NCBI GenBank assembly: GCA_964639885.1
Contig: CAZXEH010000001.1
Location: forward strand, 124,001-188,000
Reading direction: 5' to 3'
Length of the DNA: 64,000 nt
From: JAGNLA01 sp964639885
GTDB taxonomy: Bacteria > Caldisericota > Caldisericia > JAAYUI01
Positions 40,942-49,241 of the stretch are shown piece by piece. Below the pieces are notes generated by a model. It was given only the letters and a program-made list of their open reading frames with translations. It was not told the DNA's origin and made no database searches. Numbering within the stretch: the stretch's first letter is position 1; each line of letters opens with the position of its first letter. Both the position numbers and the translations under genes were made by a program.

Positions 40942-43900
40942 ATGAAAAAAAGACTCTTGATGTTAATGGTTCTGCTCATGGTTTTCTCGCTTCTTCCCGG
41001 AATGTCTGGAAAGAGCGCAGCCAAAGTCACATTCTTCCAGCCTGATGTATCAGACAAGATTATAAACAGCTTCATTGATATTGACGCAAACAAGCTGGTT
41101 GATGTTGTCATCTGGGCCAACAGGCCAATTGACAGCGAACTGGGCACACTTTCCCAGTCGTTTACCAGCCACCCCAAATTTGGCTGTTACGTCGCCAAAG
41201 TCACGAAATCAGAATTCGAATCACTCCAGCAGCTTCCGGGAGTGTCAAGGATAACTGAAAACTACAAGATTTCTGCTCCACAGGTCAAAGTCTCTGAACC
41301 TGAAGAAGCAACCAACAACTGGGGTCTTGATGATCTTGGAGTCAGGAAACTCTGGGAAAAGGGCATTACAGGCAAGGGCGTAACCGTTGGCCTTCTCGAT
41401 ACCGGTATTGATGCAGAACATCCTGCCCTCAAGAGAAAGGTTGAAAAGTTCGTCATGTTCCAGCTTGACGGCACAAAGGTTGACAGCAAGCCGTTTGACA
41501 ATGTTGGTCATGGAACACACTGCGCCGGAATCATCTGCGGTTCAGACCCGAAGACAAAAAATGGTCCGGGTGTTGCTCCTGATGCAAAGCTCATCGTCGG
41601 TTCAGTCCTCCCAAACGGCAACGGTATGTTCGCCCAGGTTCTTGGAGGCATGGAATGGATTCTCGATCCTGACGGCGATCCGAAAACAGATGACGCTCCA
41701 CCAATCGTCTCAATGTCACTTGGCGGCATTCCCGACCCGGACATGACAAAAATTGCCGACATGTTCCAGAGACAGGGAGTGTTGCTGGTCTCATCAATTG
41801 GAAACGACGGAGTTGGAGTCATGGGCTCACCGGGTTCAATCCCATCAGTCTTCTCGGTCGGTTCGTACGACAAGGACAGAAAGATTGCCTACTCTTCAGG
41901 TGGCGGAATCATCGACTGGGAGATGGATCCTTATCATGACATCTCAGTCACAAAACCAGACATTGCAGCACCAGGCGTTGATGTTTACTCATGCTTCCCG
42001 GGTGGTGAATATGTCGAGCTTTCTGGCACGTCGATGGCCTGCCCGCATGTTGCAGGCTCCTCTGCGCTGCTTCTGTCGGCAAACAAAGACCTCACAAACA
42101 ATGACATTGCCAATGTCCTCGCAAAATCAGCAGATGATCTAGGCAAAAAGGGCTGGGATCAGCGTTGGGGCAATGGCGCAATCAATGTAAACAGGGCATT
42201 CGACAACCTTACAAAGCTTGCAAGACTCAAGGTCAATGTCAGCGAAAAACCGGAAGAACCGGTTGTCATCAAGATCAACGACAGCATTTACAGAACCGAC
42301 AGGTCAACCGAGTTCATGCTCGATCCAGGCGATGTCAACGTTACTGTCACCTCATTCGGCTGCGCAACAGTCGACAAGAAGGTTACGCTCAAGGCCGGAA
42401 CTCCCCAGACACTCTCGTTTGATGCCTCAAAGCTTCCGACCGTGACTTACAAGGGAACACTCGTTGGTGCCAACGGTGAAAACGCAATCGGTACAATCAA
42501 GATTCCGGGTGCCCCGAAGGTCTACACAACAGATGAGGAAGGCGATTTCGAGATCACACTTCCCAAGATGCAGTTCAATGCTGAATTCTGGGCGATTGGC
42601 TTCAAAACTTTGAAAGCTTCCATCGATCTTACGACAAACTACGAAAAAGTGATCAAGCTCAAACCGGCCAAGATTCTTGTTGCCACATCCCAGCTTGTCA
42701 CTCCAAACTCATCGTTCAACCGCAGGTTTGACAAGTATTGCTACAGGGCGATGGATGACCTTGGACTCGATTATTGTTCGGTGAATCCGCGCGATTTCAA
42801 AGTCACTTATGACATGATCAAGGGTTTCGACAGGGTTTATTGGTTTGCCGGTGAAGCCTCGCTTAAAGTCAACGATGCAAACACTCTTCACAAATATCTT
42901 CTCAATGGAGGCAAGCTGCTTCTCTCTGGCAGAAACCTGCTTTATTACGAAGTCTACAGACGTGACCACAACTTCACCCAGTACCATTTCCAGGTCAGGG
43001 CTTTCCCTGATGACACCTACACAACAACTTCTGTTGGAATTCCAAAAGATGAGTTGGGCGACGGTCTCGCACTCTCACTTTCAGGCGGTGACGGCGCAAC
43101 AAACCAGATCGGTTATGACACCTTCAATGTTGCAAGCCCAGCTAAAAACGTGATTCCCTTCATGGCAGTCCTGACTCCAAGCGACAGGACTCTTGGCGAC
43201 TACGGTTATTCTGGTGTCAGGATAATCTCGCCGACCTACCTTGGAGTTTATCTTTCATTCGGAATTGAAGGCATCGGAAACAATGCCGGCAGGAAAACCC
43301 TCCTCCAGAGAATTGATCAGTGGTTCAATTCGTATGGTGGCGTGAATGCTTCATTTGTTGATGACAAGGGCAAGCCGGTTTTTGCGAAGGTTTCAATCGA
43401 AGGACTCCCCGACAACACAACCGACGACAATGGAAACCTCACCCTTTATTACCTTCCAAAGGGACAGGTTACGCTGAAGGTGAGTGCTGTTGGTTACGAT
43501 GATCAGACCTTCAAGGCCGACATTGCAGAAGGCAAGATAAACAAAGTGCAGTTCCAGCTTGCAAACCCAAAGACCATCACAATCTCCGGCCAGGTCACAG
43601 ACGCTGATGCAAAATCGCCGATGTCATGCCAGATAAAGGTTTATGGTAAGGATTCCCAGACCTTCAAGACGGACGATCAAGGAAAGTTCTCGATCACCCT
43701 TCCAAAGTTTGCCTACTCATTCAAGTTCTATAAAAAAGGCTATATCAACATCAATCAGCAGTACACAGATGATAACAGCAAGGTTGCCATCCAGATGGTC
43801 AAGTCGCCCAACTCTGTGGCATTTGTACAGCAGGTTTCACCAAGCTGGGAACCCATGGCTTTTGCGGGAATCACACAAACATATGAGAGGATTGCAAGAG

Positions 43901-44448
43901 AATCAGGGTACAACCTTGAAAGCATCTCCATCAGACCAGACCAGAAAATTGAAGCAGAAGACCTTGAACAGTACCAGAGCCTCATCTGGTACTGTGGTTT
44001 CAACGATGAAGTTGGCGGTGACTGGTGGTTTGACGCAATCACAAAGTATGTCAAGGGTGGCGGAAAACTTGCCTTGATTGGCTCCTATGTTCCGACAGCG
44101 CTCAATGACAGGCCTGAACTTGCAAAACTCCTTGGACTCGAACTAGACACCGATGACACCCAGATCTATACGGTCATGGGTGTTGATGGTGACCCGATCA
44201 GCGATGGATTGCTGTATTCGCTCTGGCATCCATACCTCAGACAGGGCTTCATTGCCCAGTCACCATCGATGAAGCCTGTTGGCAATGGCATCTCTTGCTT
44301 CAATCTGCCAGGTTCTTCATCGGCTGCCATAAGAGTCAAGACCGACAAGCAGACAACACTCGTCATGGCGTTTGGATTTGAGCAACTCTTCACATCCCGT
44401 GCCGAAGACAACACCCTGTTCAAGAGAATTGTCGACTACCTCAAATAA
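40942..44448 (+). CDS. Secreted subtilisin-like (S8) serine protease with duplicated C-terminal modules
   Basis: An 1168-residue exported protease. It has a signal peptide (1-25, KKRLLMLMVLLMVFSLLPG) and an I9-like propeptide region (about 50-112). The S8 domain spans about 120-440 with D153 in LLDTGID, H190 in GHGTHCAG, N288 and S364 in SGTSMACPHVAG. Beyond it the layout [carboxypeptidase-regulatory-like beta domain, then a Rossmann-like domain of the type with KYLLNGGKLLLSG] appears twice: about 455-800 and 805-1168 (second: KYVKGGGKLALIG). AAGGAG precedes the ATG, which follows TATAAT by 24 bases. It is a single-gene unit between hairpins. Likely scavenges extracellular protein. Confidence 0.92.
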   Translation: MKKRLLMLMVLLMVFSLLPGMSGKSAAKVTFFQPDVSDKIINSFIDIDANKLVDVVIWANRPIDSELGTLSQSFTSHPKFGCYVAKVTKSEFESLQQLPGVSRITENYKISAPQVKVSEPEEATNNWGLDDLGVRKLWEKGITGKGVTVGLLDTGIDAEHPALKRKVEKFVMFQLDGTKVDSKPFDNVGHGTHCAGIICGSDPKTKNGPGVAPDAKLIVGSVLPNGNGMFAQVLGGMEWILDPDGDPKTDDAPPIVSMSLGGIPDPDMTKIADMFQRQGVLLVSSIGNDGVGVMGSPGSIPSVFSVGSYDKDRKIAYSSGGGIIDWEMDPYHDISVTKPDIAAPGVDVYSCFPGGEYVELSGTSMACPHVAGSSALLLSANKDLTNNDIANVLAKSADDLGKKGWDQRWGNGAINVNRAFDNLTKLARLKVNVSEKPEEPVVIKINDSIYRTDRSTEFMLDPGDVNVTVTSFGCATVDKKVTLKAGTPQTLSFDASKLPTVTYKGTLVGANGENAIGTIKIPGAPKVYTTDEEGDFEITLPKMQFNAEFWAIGFKTLKASIDLTTNYEKVIKLKPAKILVATSQLVTPNSSFNRRFDKYCYRAMDDLGLDYCSVNPRDFKVTYDMIKGFDRVYWFAGEASLKVNDANTLHKYLLNGGKLLLSGRNLLYYEVYRRDHNFTQYHFQVRAFPDDTYTTTSVGIPKDELGDGLALSLSGGDGATNQIGYDTFNVASPAKNVIPFMAVLTPSDRTLGDYGYSGVRIISPTYLGVYLSFGIEGIGNNAGRKTLLQRIDQWFNSYGGVNASFVDDKGKPVFAKVSIEGLPDNTTDDNGNLTLYYLPKGQVTLKVSAVGYDDQTFKADIAEGKINKVQFQLANPKTITISGQVTDADAKSPMSCQIKVYGKDSQTFKTDDQGKFSITLPKFAYSFKFYKKGYININQQYTDDNSKVAIQMVKSPNSVAFVQQVSPSWEPMAFAGITQTYERIARESGYNLESISIRPDQKIEAEDLEQYQSLIWYCGFNDEVGGDWWFDAITKYVKGGGKLALIGSYVPTALNDRPELAKLLGLELDTDDTQIYTVMGVDGDPISDGLLYSLWHPYLRQGFIAQSPSMKPVGNGISCFNLPGSSSAAIRVKTDKQTTLVMAFGFEQLFTSRAEDNTLFKRIVDYLK

Positions 44449-44465
44449 ACACTGAATTTAACTAC

Positions 44466-44500
44466 AAAAGCCCCTTCCAGCGGAAGGGGCTTTTCTTTTT
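44466..44500 (+). terminator. Intrinsic terminator of the subtilase gene
   Basis: Stem AAAAGCCCCTTCC/GGAAGGGGCTTTT with loop AGC, followed by CTTTTT. Confidence 0.93.
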
Positions 44501-44515
44501 CGGATACTGATCAAT

Positions 44516-44546
44516 AAAAAAGCCCCTGAGGTTACCCAGGGGCTTT
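44516..44546 (-). terminator. Intrinsic terminator of the cobO-meaB-mutase-pckA operon
   Basis: Stem AAAGCCCCTG/CAGGGGCTTT with an 8-base loop. On the minus strand it is followed by a T run, 19 bp after the pckA stop. Confidence 0.9.
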
Positions 44547-44564
44547 GGGATTCCGGTGAGAAAC

Positions 44565-46049
44565 TCAGATTGTGTCTGTGATTGCCTTGTCGAGAACCGG
44601 GTACTTGGAAAGCCAGGCTCTTCTCTCTTCCCTGAGTTTGTCGTTCATGACCTTGATCTGGTCTGCGCTGTAGTAGTTGGCTGGATCAAATCGTTTCATG
44701 TCAACGCCTGGAACTTCTGCTGGCACTTCGTATCCCCAGTATTCGTCCTTGCGCCACTTGACGTTGTCCTTTGCGATGTTTGTGAGGAACGATGCTGAGT
44801 CAACAACCGTGATTTTTTCCTTGCCACCGATTTTTCCGGTGTTGAGGAGGTAGCACTTCATGTGAGGGTTTGCCTTGAGGATATTCATGATGTAGTTGCC
44901 TTCATCGTCGCATGGGCCGACAATAAACGGGTTTGTTCCGACTTCGCGCTTGCTCTGGCCAGCCTTTGTCGGGTCACCGGCTGAGGTTTCGATGGATTCA
45001 CCGAGCATGAAGAATGCAGCGCCCTGTTCCGGTGTGAGTCTTACCAGTGGAGGGATGATGTCTTCACGACGTGTGATGAAAACCATGAGGTCGCATCTTG
45101 GAATATCGATCTGGTTGTCGGTGTACATGACATCGGATCTCTGGACGATTCCACGACCGTTTGAGGTGAGCTGTGCGTTGTCAAAGTCCACCGATCCGTC
45201 ATCATTGACCCAGACGTTTTCAAGAACTGCGTTTGGTGATGTGGCTGCCTTGTAAAGAACTGGCTGTCCCTTTGGCTCGAGACCCTCTGTTTTGATGTAG
45301 TAGCTGTTCTCGGTTCCGATGCACCTTGTGTCAGGATACATGAAGACCACGTCGTCTTGGCGTATTACTACGCCTTCTTCGCCCTGAAGGAAGTGGTGGT
45401 GACATGTGAGGGTGGTTTTGCCGGTGCCTGAGAGTCCGAAAAGGATCATGCCTTTTTCAACGATCTTGCCGTTGTTGTCTTTGATGCGGAGAATCTTTGA
45501 ACCGGCGTGGAGGCCAAGCCCGCCCTTCATCTTCGTGCGATACATGCCCATCCTGAGGAATGATTTTTTCACTTCGCCGAAATAGTCAGTGCCAAGGATG
45601 TACGTCACGCCATCAATTGGATCGATAATAATCTTTCTCTCAGGCCATTCCGGGATGTCAACTGATGTGAGCGGTTTTTCTGTGAGGTTCTTTTCCTGTG
45701 GAAGGAAGAGGTTTGACCACATGAATGGGAGTCTCGGGAAGGCAACCGTTGTGTAGAGATTGCATGGAATCTTGTAACCGTCTGTCATGCAAAGCTGTCT
45801 CTGGGTCAGGATCACTTCCCTGTCCTTGAGATACTCCCTGACCTTGAGCAGTGTCTGAACCTGGTCTGCCGTCGGTTCGATGCCTGTCACTTCCGTGTTT
45901 TTGGCTGAACGGTTTTTCACCTTCGAGGTGTACATCGGTGAGCCAAAAACGGTTGTCTTTTCATCTGCCTTGCCCATCTTCCTGAGTTCGTCAGTTGACA
46001 GGTTCACGAGGAGCTTTCCAGCTTCAATCGGTTTTGTAAAAATGTCCAT
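44565..46049 (-). CDS. pckA: Phosphoenolpyruvate carboxykinase (ATP-type)
   Basis: A 494-residue enzyme interconverting oxaloacetate and PEP. The kinase-1a P-loop is LFGLSGTGKTTLT, the metal site HHHFLQGEEGVVIRQDD follows, and IDPIDGVTYILGTDYFGEVKKS and FITRREDIIPPL are further family blocks. The fold is the ATP family; GTP-type signatures are absent. It is the last gene after a B12-dependent mutase set, which would feed succinyl-CoA towards oxaloacetate and PEP (or the reverse). The start is preceded by AGGAGG. Confidence 0.94.
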   Translation of the reverse strand: MDIFTKPIEAGKLLVNLSTDELRKMGKADEKTTVFGSPMYTSKVKNRSAKNTEVTGIEPTADQVQTLLKVREYLKDREVILTQRQLCMTDGYKIPCNLYTTVAFPRLPFMWSNLFLPQEKNLTEKPLTSVDIPEWPERKIIIDPIDGVTYILGTDYFGEVKKSFLRMGMYRTKMKGGLGLHAGSKILRIKDNNGKIVEKGMILFGLSGTGKTTLTCHHHFLQGEEGVVIRQDDVVFMYPDTRCIGTENSYYIKTEGLEPKGQPVLYKAATSPNAVLENVWVNDDGSVDFDNAQLTSNGRGIVQRSDVMYTDNQIDIPRCDLMVFITRREDIIPPLVRLTPEQGAAFFMLGESIETSAGDPTKAGQSKREVGTNPFIVGPCDDEGNYIMNILKANPHMKCYLLNTGKIGGKEKITVVDSASFLTNIAKDNVKWRKDEYWGYEVPAEVPGVDMKRFDPANYYSADQIKVMNDKLREERRAWLSKYPVLDKAITDTI

Positions 46050-46061
46050 TCTTCCTCCTAG

Positions 46062-46448
46062 TTATTGCCCTACAGATTTTTTTATAAATTCGACAACCTG
46101 TCCGGTTGGGGTGCCAGGGCCAAAAACTTCAGAAACGCCGAGTTTTTTAAGCTCCACTGCATCCTCTTCCGGTATGATCCCGCCTACGAAGAGCGTTTTT
46201 GATACGCCATTTTCTTTGAGTTTTTCGATGATCTTTGGAACGATGGTCATATGTGCACCAGAGAGGATTGAGATGCCAATAACGTCAACATTCTCCTGGA
46301 TTGCAGTTCTGACGATCATTTCCGGCGTCTGGTGGAGGCCCGTGTAGACGACTTCCATTCCAGCATCCCTGAGAGCCTGCGCGATAACCTTTGCGCCTCT
46401 GTCATGTCCATCAAGACCCGGTTTGGCAACCAACACTTTTATTTGCAT
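46062..46448 (-). CDS. Methylmalonyl-CoA mutase small, B12-binding subunit
   Basis: A stand-alone 128-residue cobalamin-binding domain. The B12 base-off motif DxHxxG is D13-H15-G18 in KPGLDGHDRGAK; SILSGAH and FVGGIIPEED are further contact segments. In many archaea and anaerobes methylmalonyl-CoA mutase is split into a catalytic subunit and this small one. The catalytic subunit is not in this window. The start with GGAGGAAGG upstream overlaps meaB by 10 bases. Close relatives serve other acyl-CoA mutases, so the exact substrate is inferred from meaB next to it. Confidence 0.9.
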   Translation of the reverse strand: MQIKVLVAKPGLDGHDRGAKVIAQALRDAGMEVVYTGLHQTPEMIVRTAIQENVDVIGISILSGAHMTIVPKIIEKLKENGVSKTLFVGGIIPEEDAVELKKLGVSEVFGPGTPTGQVVEFIKKSVGQ

Positions 46449-47389
46449 TTTCCTTCCTCCAATACTTCCAACCAAAGATTTCTGGCAACTTCCCACGGAG
46501 GTTGTCCAAGCTCAATGGCTTTTTCTGATATTTTTTCTTTCAATGGTTCATAAGAGCTGCCAAAGATGTTGCTGATAAGCCAGAAATCAACCTCTGACTG
46601 GTATCGCTCGCGAATTTTGGCCGCACGCTCGTTTGTTTTGATCATGAACTCCATGTGATTCTTTATCTGCTCGAAGAGTTCAGCGATTCCCTTGTCTTCT
46701 TTGGCGACTGTTCTGACAATTGGCGGTATCCAGGGCTTTCTCCAAAGTGAAACTGCAAACTGAAGCTCTGCCTCCAGTTGTTCCGTCCCGATTTTTTCTG
46801 ACTTGTTGATGCAGAATATGTCTGCACCTTCCAGGAGTCCGGCTTTCATCATCTGGATCGAATCGCCTGAATCGGGTGTCATTACGACCACAACCGTGTC
46901 TGATTTGGTTACCACATCAACCTCGGTTTGGCCTACACCAACGGTCTCGATGATGATGACCGGGTAGCCGCAGATGTCGAGGAAATCAGCCACAATCGAT
47001 GATTTGGGAGCCATTCCGCCCAGATGTCCGCGAGTTGCCATTGATCTGATGAAAACGCCGTTGTCGGTAAAATGTTGTGCCATTCTGGTCCTGTCACCAA
47101 GCAAGGCACCGTGGGTGTATGGTGAGCTCGGATCACAGGCGATGATGGCCACTCGTTTGTCCTGTCTTCTGACAACAGAGATCAGCCTTGAAATAAGCGT
47201 GCTTTTCCCTGCGCCAGGTGAACCTGTGATTCCGATTCTGTGTGCTTTTCCTATTTTGTGGTAATTTCCACCGAAAACGATGTCAGGGTCTCCGCCATTC
47301 TCAAGATATGATATTACTTCAGCCTGAGCGCCATGATGACCCTCAAGCGCATATCTTACTGTTTCAGAACTCAACGCCCTGCCTGGCAT
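46439..47389 (-). CDS. meaB: Methylmalonyl-CoA mutase-associated GTPase MeaB
   Basis: A 316-residue G3E-family GTPase (ArgK/MeaB) that gates B12 loading and protects the mutase. P-loop GITGSPGAGKSTLISRL, IACDPSSPYTHGALLGDRTRM, ETVGVGQTE and INKSE are typical. It overlaps cobO upstream and the mutase small subunit downstream, which makes the functional link very likely. The ATG at 47389 has GAGGGG a few bases upstream. Confidence 0.95.
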   Translation of the reverse strand: MPGRALSSETVRYALEGHHGAQAEVISYLENGGDPDIVFGGNYHKIGKAHRIGITGSPGAGKSTLISRLISVVRRQDKRVAIIACDPSSPYTHGALLGDRTRMAQHFTDNGVFIRSMATRGHLGGMAPKSSIVADFLDICGYPVIIIETVGVGQTEVDVVTKSDTVVVVMTPDSGDSIQMMKAGLLEGADIFCINKSEKIGTEQLEAELQFAVSLWRKPWIPPIVRTVAKEDKGIAELFEQIKNHMEFMIKTNERAAKIRERYQSEVDFWLISNIFGSSYEPLKEKISEKAIELGQPPWEVARNLWLEVLEEGKCK

Positions 47390-47885
47390 CCAACCCCTCG
47401 GTATTGAAATAGTGTTTTATTTCTTTCATTTCAGTTACAAGATCGGCTGCATCGATGAGCTCCGGTGCAGCGTACCTGCCAGTGAAAACCAGCTCTGTTT
47501 TTGCATTTCTGACAGCAACAGTCTGAAGAACATCGGTCAGTTCAAGGAGTCCGAACTTGAGAGCAACGTTTATCTCGTCGGCAATGACCATGTCCCAATC
47601 ACCGGAAATGACGGCTTCATGAAGTTCATCCAGCCCTTTTCTGGCGATGTCGAAGTCTGCCTGTGTGGGTTTTGTTGGATTGATGAAGCCGGGTCTGCCA
47701 AACTGCATGATTGTTATACCAAGTTTCTTTGCACTGATTATCTCCCCGTACTCCAACGATCCCTTCATGAACTGGATGATCAGAACCTTCATCCCCTGTC
47801 CGGCACAACGCATGGCCAATCCGAAGGAAGCAGTGGATTTTCCCTTGCCATTTCCAGTATAAATCTGAAATTTGCCGTTGTTCAC
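47364..47885 (-). CDS. cobO: Cob(I)alamin / corrinoid adenosyltransferase (CobA/CobO/BtuR type)
   Basis: A 173-residue P-loop enzyme that makes adenosylcobalamin, the cofactor of the mutase encoded downstream. Near the N-terminus is FQIYTGNGKGKSTASFGLAMR; later MVIADEINVALKFG and VFTGRYAAPELIDAADLVTEM are diagnostic. A TTG codon at 47891 is in frame, but the GTG at 47885 lies 6 bases after the -10 box and is predicted as the first codon of a leaderless mRNA. It is the first gene of cobO-meaB-mutase small subunit-pckA. Confidence 0.93.
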   Translation of the reverse strand: MNNGKFQIYTGNGKGKSTASFGLAMRCAGQGMKVLIIQFMKGSLEYGEIISAKKLGITIMQFGRPGFINPTKPTQADFDIARKGLDELHEAVISGDWDMVIADEINVALKFGLLELTDVLQTVAVRNAKTELVFTGRYAAPELIDAADLVTEMKEIKHYFNTEGLDARQGVEF

Positions 47886-47891
47886 GTTCAA

Positions 47892-47919
47892 ATAATAAAT
47901 GTGGCAATGGCAATGTCAA
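47892..47919 (-). promoter_or_regulatory. Promoter of the cobO operon, leaderless
   Basis: Minus strand TTGACA (47919-47914), 16-bp spacer, TATTAT (47897-47892), 6 bases, GTG at 47885. Confidence 0.75.
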
Positions 47920-47922
47920 CTG

Positions 47923-47950
47923 TTGATTAGATTTAGACCGGTAATATAAT
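47923..47950 (+). promoter_or_regulatory. Promoter of the FtsB-like gene, leaderless
   Basis: TTGATT (47923-47928), 16-bp spacer, perfect TATAAT (47945-47950), 6 bases, ATG at 47957. Its -35 box lies 3 bp from that of the divergent cobO promoter. Confidence 0.78.
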
Positions 47951-47956
47951 GTTGGC

Positions 47957-48364
47957 ATGCCGGGCAAAGGATACAAGGTCAGAAGAGCAATTCTAAGGAT
48001 TATGCTTTTTCTTTGCTTTTTAGTGGTTTTTTACTTTCTTGTCAGGCCATTGGCCGTTATTGATCACAAAATTGCCGGACTTCTGGAGGAAAATGTCAGG
48101 TTAAAGGCTGAAAAGAAACGTATCGAGGCAGACCTGTCGAAACTGGATACTGAAATTGAAAAAGGAAAAACACTTGCAGGTTTTGAGCTAAAGGCAAGAG
48201 AACGCCTGCAGATGGTTTATGAAGGTGAACAGATCTATATTTGCAAAGACCCAAATGGCATGGACCTCAAACCCGATAACGAAATCAACCTGATCCAGAC
48301 TGACATAAAGGAAAAATCAGTTTTTGCGAAGGTCTGGGATATGATCCTCAGCATCTTCAGATGA
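47957..48364 (+). CDS. FtsB/DivIC-like septum formation initiator protein
   Basis: A 135-residue bitopic membrane protein with the septum-initiator layout: short basic cytoplasmic start, one TM helix (about 11-33), a coiled coil (about 38-72, LLEENVRLKAEKKRIEADL), then KARERLQMVYEGEQIYI, the counterpart of the FtsB/DivIC motif ARE-x-L-x-hxx-GE. The tail of about 40 residues is longer than in FtsB. It probably joins the FtsL-FtsQ divisome subcomplex. Translation starts at the ATG nearest to the -10 box. Confidence 0.82.
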   Translation: MPGKGYKVRRAILRIMLFLCFLVVFYFLVRPLAVIDHKIAGLLEENVRLKAEKKRIEADLSKLDTEIEKGKTLAGFELKARERLQMVYEGEQIYICKDPNGMDLKPDNEINLIQTDIKEKSVFAKVWDMILSIFR

Positions 48365-48439
48365 TAGCAGACTGTTAATTATAGAGTAGATAAATAAATT
48401 CATGTTTTTACTACGGCCTCGTTCATTAAATCGTTTATG

Positions 48440-48467
48440 TTGAAACTTTGGGGAATTGGTGTAAACT
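48440..48467 (+). promoter_or_regulatory. Promoter of tRNA-Met
   Basis: TTGAAA (48440-48445), 16-bp spacer, TAAACT (48462-48467). The -10 box ends 17 bases before the mature tRNA 5' end, so transcription starts about 11 bases upstream of it. This is a useful yardstick for the promoters that sit right at start codons. Confidence 0.68.
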
Positions 48468-48484
48468 TCTGAAAACTTCAAGAC

Positions 48485-48557
48485 GGCGAGGTAGCTCAGT
48501 GGTCAGAGCACGCGGCTCATACCCGCGGTGTCGTGGGTTCAAATCCCTCCCTCGCCA
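48485..48557 (+). tRNA. tRNA-Met (anticodon CAU), probably elongator
   Basis: Acceptor GGCGAGG/CCTCGCC, D-arm GCTCAGTGGTCAGAGC, anticodon stem-loop CGCGG-CTCATAC-CCGCG, T-arm GTGGGTTCAAATCCCTC with a weak last pair. No CCA is encoded (A then TTT), so the CCA-adding enzyme is needed. A CAU anticodon can also be tRNA-Ile2 modified by TilS; the sequence looks more like elongator Met. The absence of an unpaired first base argues against initiator. Confidence 0.93.
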
Positions 48558-48737
48558 TTTTTATTTGGTCTCATCAACAATTATTCAAATCAACATTTAA
48601 CCATATAGTCAGCTAATTTACACGAATATTTTCCGAAAATTTCACGTGATGTTTAAAAATGTAAAGTCGTTATAAGAAATGAAAACTAACAGAAAATATG
48701 AATATTATTATATTAATTTGAATATTAAAAAATGCTA

Positions 48738-48765
48738 TTGAAAAAGAAAATTATTATGCAAAAAT
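48738..48765 (+). promoter_or_regulatory. Weak candidate promoter of the XRE regulator
   Basis: TTGAAA (48738-48743), 16-bp spacer, AAAAAT (48760-48765), 6 bases, ATG at 48772. Geometry matches the other leaderless promoters but the -10 box is poor. Confidence 0.4.
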
Positions 48766-48771
48766 ATTAGT

Positions 48772-49152
48772 ATGAGCAGACAGGTATCGACACTAGGCGA
48801 CTTTTTAAACCAGAGAAGGCTTTCCAAGAAAGTGACATTTTCACAGCTTGCAAAAGCCTGCAAGATGGCGACCCCGACCATCTGGAAGGTGATCAAGGAC
48901 AGGGCAAAACCAAAAGATTTGACCCTCCAGGCCCTTTCCGAAGCCCTCGATGTCTCCGTCTCAGAGCTGTTCGAAATGAGGGACAAGACCCCTTATAAGA
49001 CAAGCAAAAGGCGTCCAGGCAGACCACCCAAAATGAGGGAGGCTGTAACTGAAACGCAGATTGATAAGGGGAAGCTTATCGAAACCATCAAGAATTCGAA
49101 GCTTTCAGACCAGACGATCGAAGCGTTGTATTATCTTGTTTCAACTCTCTGA
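48772..49152 (+). CDS. XRE-family helix-turn-helix regulator with AT-hook-like motif
   Basis: A 126-residue protein. Residues 7-68 form a Cro/C1-type HTH: TFSQLAKACKMATPTIWKVI and LTLQALSEALDVSVSELFEM. It is followed by RRPGRPPKMR (about 80-89), an AT-hook-like minor-groove binding motif, and a short C-terminal helix region. No ribosome binding site lies before the ATG. The 214 bp upstream to the tRNA are very AT-rich and could hold its own operators. Target genes are unknown. An intrinsic terminator follows. Confidence 0.85.
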   Translation: MSRQVSTLGDFLNQRRLSKKVTFSQLAKACKMATPTIWKVIKDRAKPKDLTLQALSEALDVSVSELFEMRDKTPYKTSKRRPGRPPKMREAVTETQIDKGKLIETIKNSKLSDQTIEALYYLVSTL

Positions 49153-49201
49153 TTCAGAGCGTTGTTCAGGATAAGTTGTTTAAATCTTAAGGTACCCTTT
49201 T

Positions 49202-49237
49202 GGAGAGGTGATCTTTCAATGATCATTTCTCCTTTTT
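49202..49237 (+). terminator. Intrinsic terminator after the XRE gene
   Basis: A 12-bp stem GGAGAGGTGATC/GATCATTTCTCC with two G-U pairs and a 7-base loop is followed by TTTTT. Confidence 0.8.
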
Positions 49238-49241
49238 AAAT

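Noticed and set aside
44449..44564. Possible small RNA between the two terminators
   Set aside because: The stretch is fully explained by two back-to-back terminator hairpins of the flanking convergent genes; no promoter is seen.
48558..48771. Possible short gene between tRNA-Met and the XRE regulator
   Set aside because: Very AT-rich, with no coding frame; only a weak promoter for the regulator is seen.
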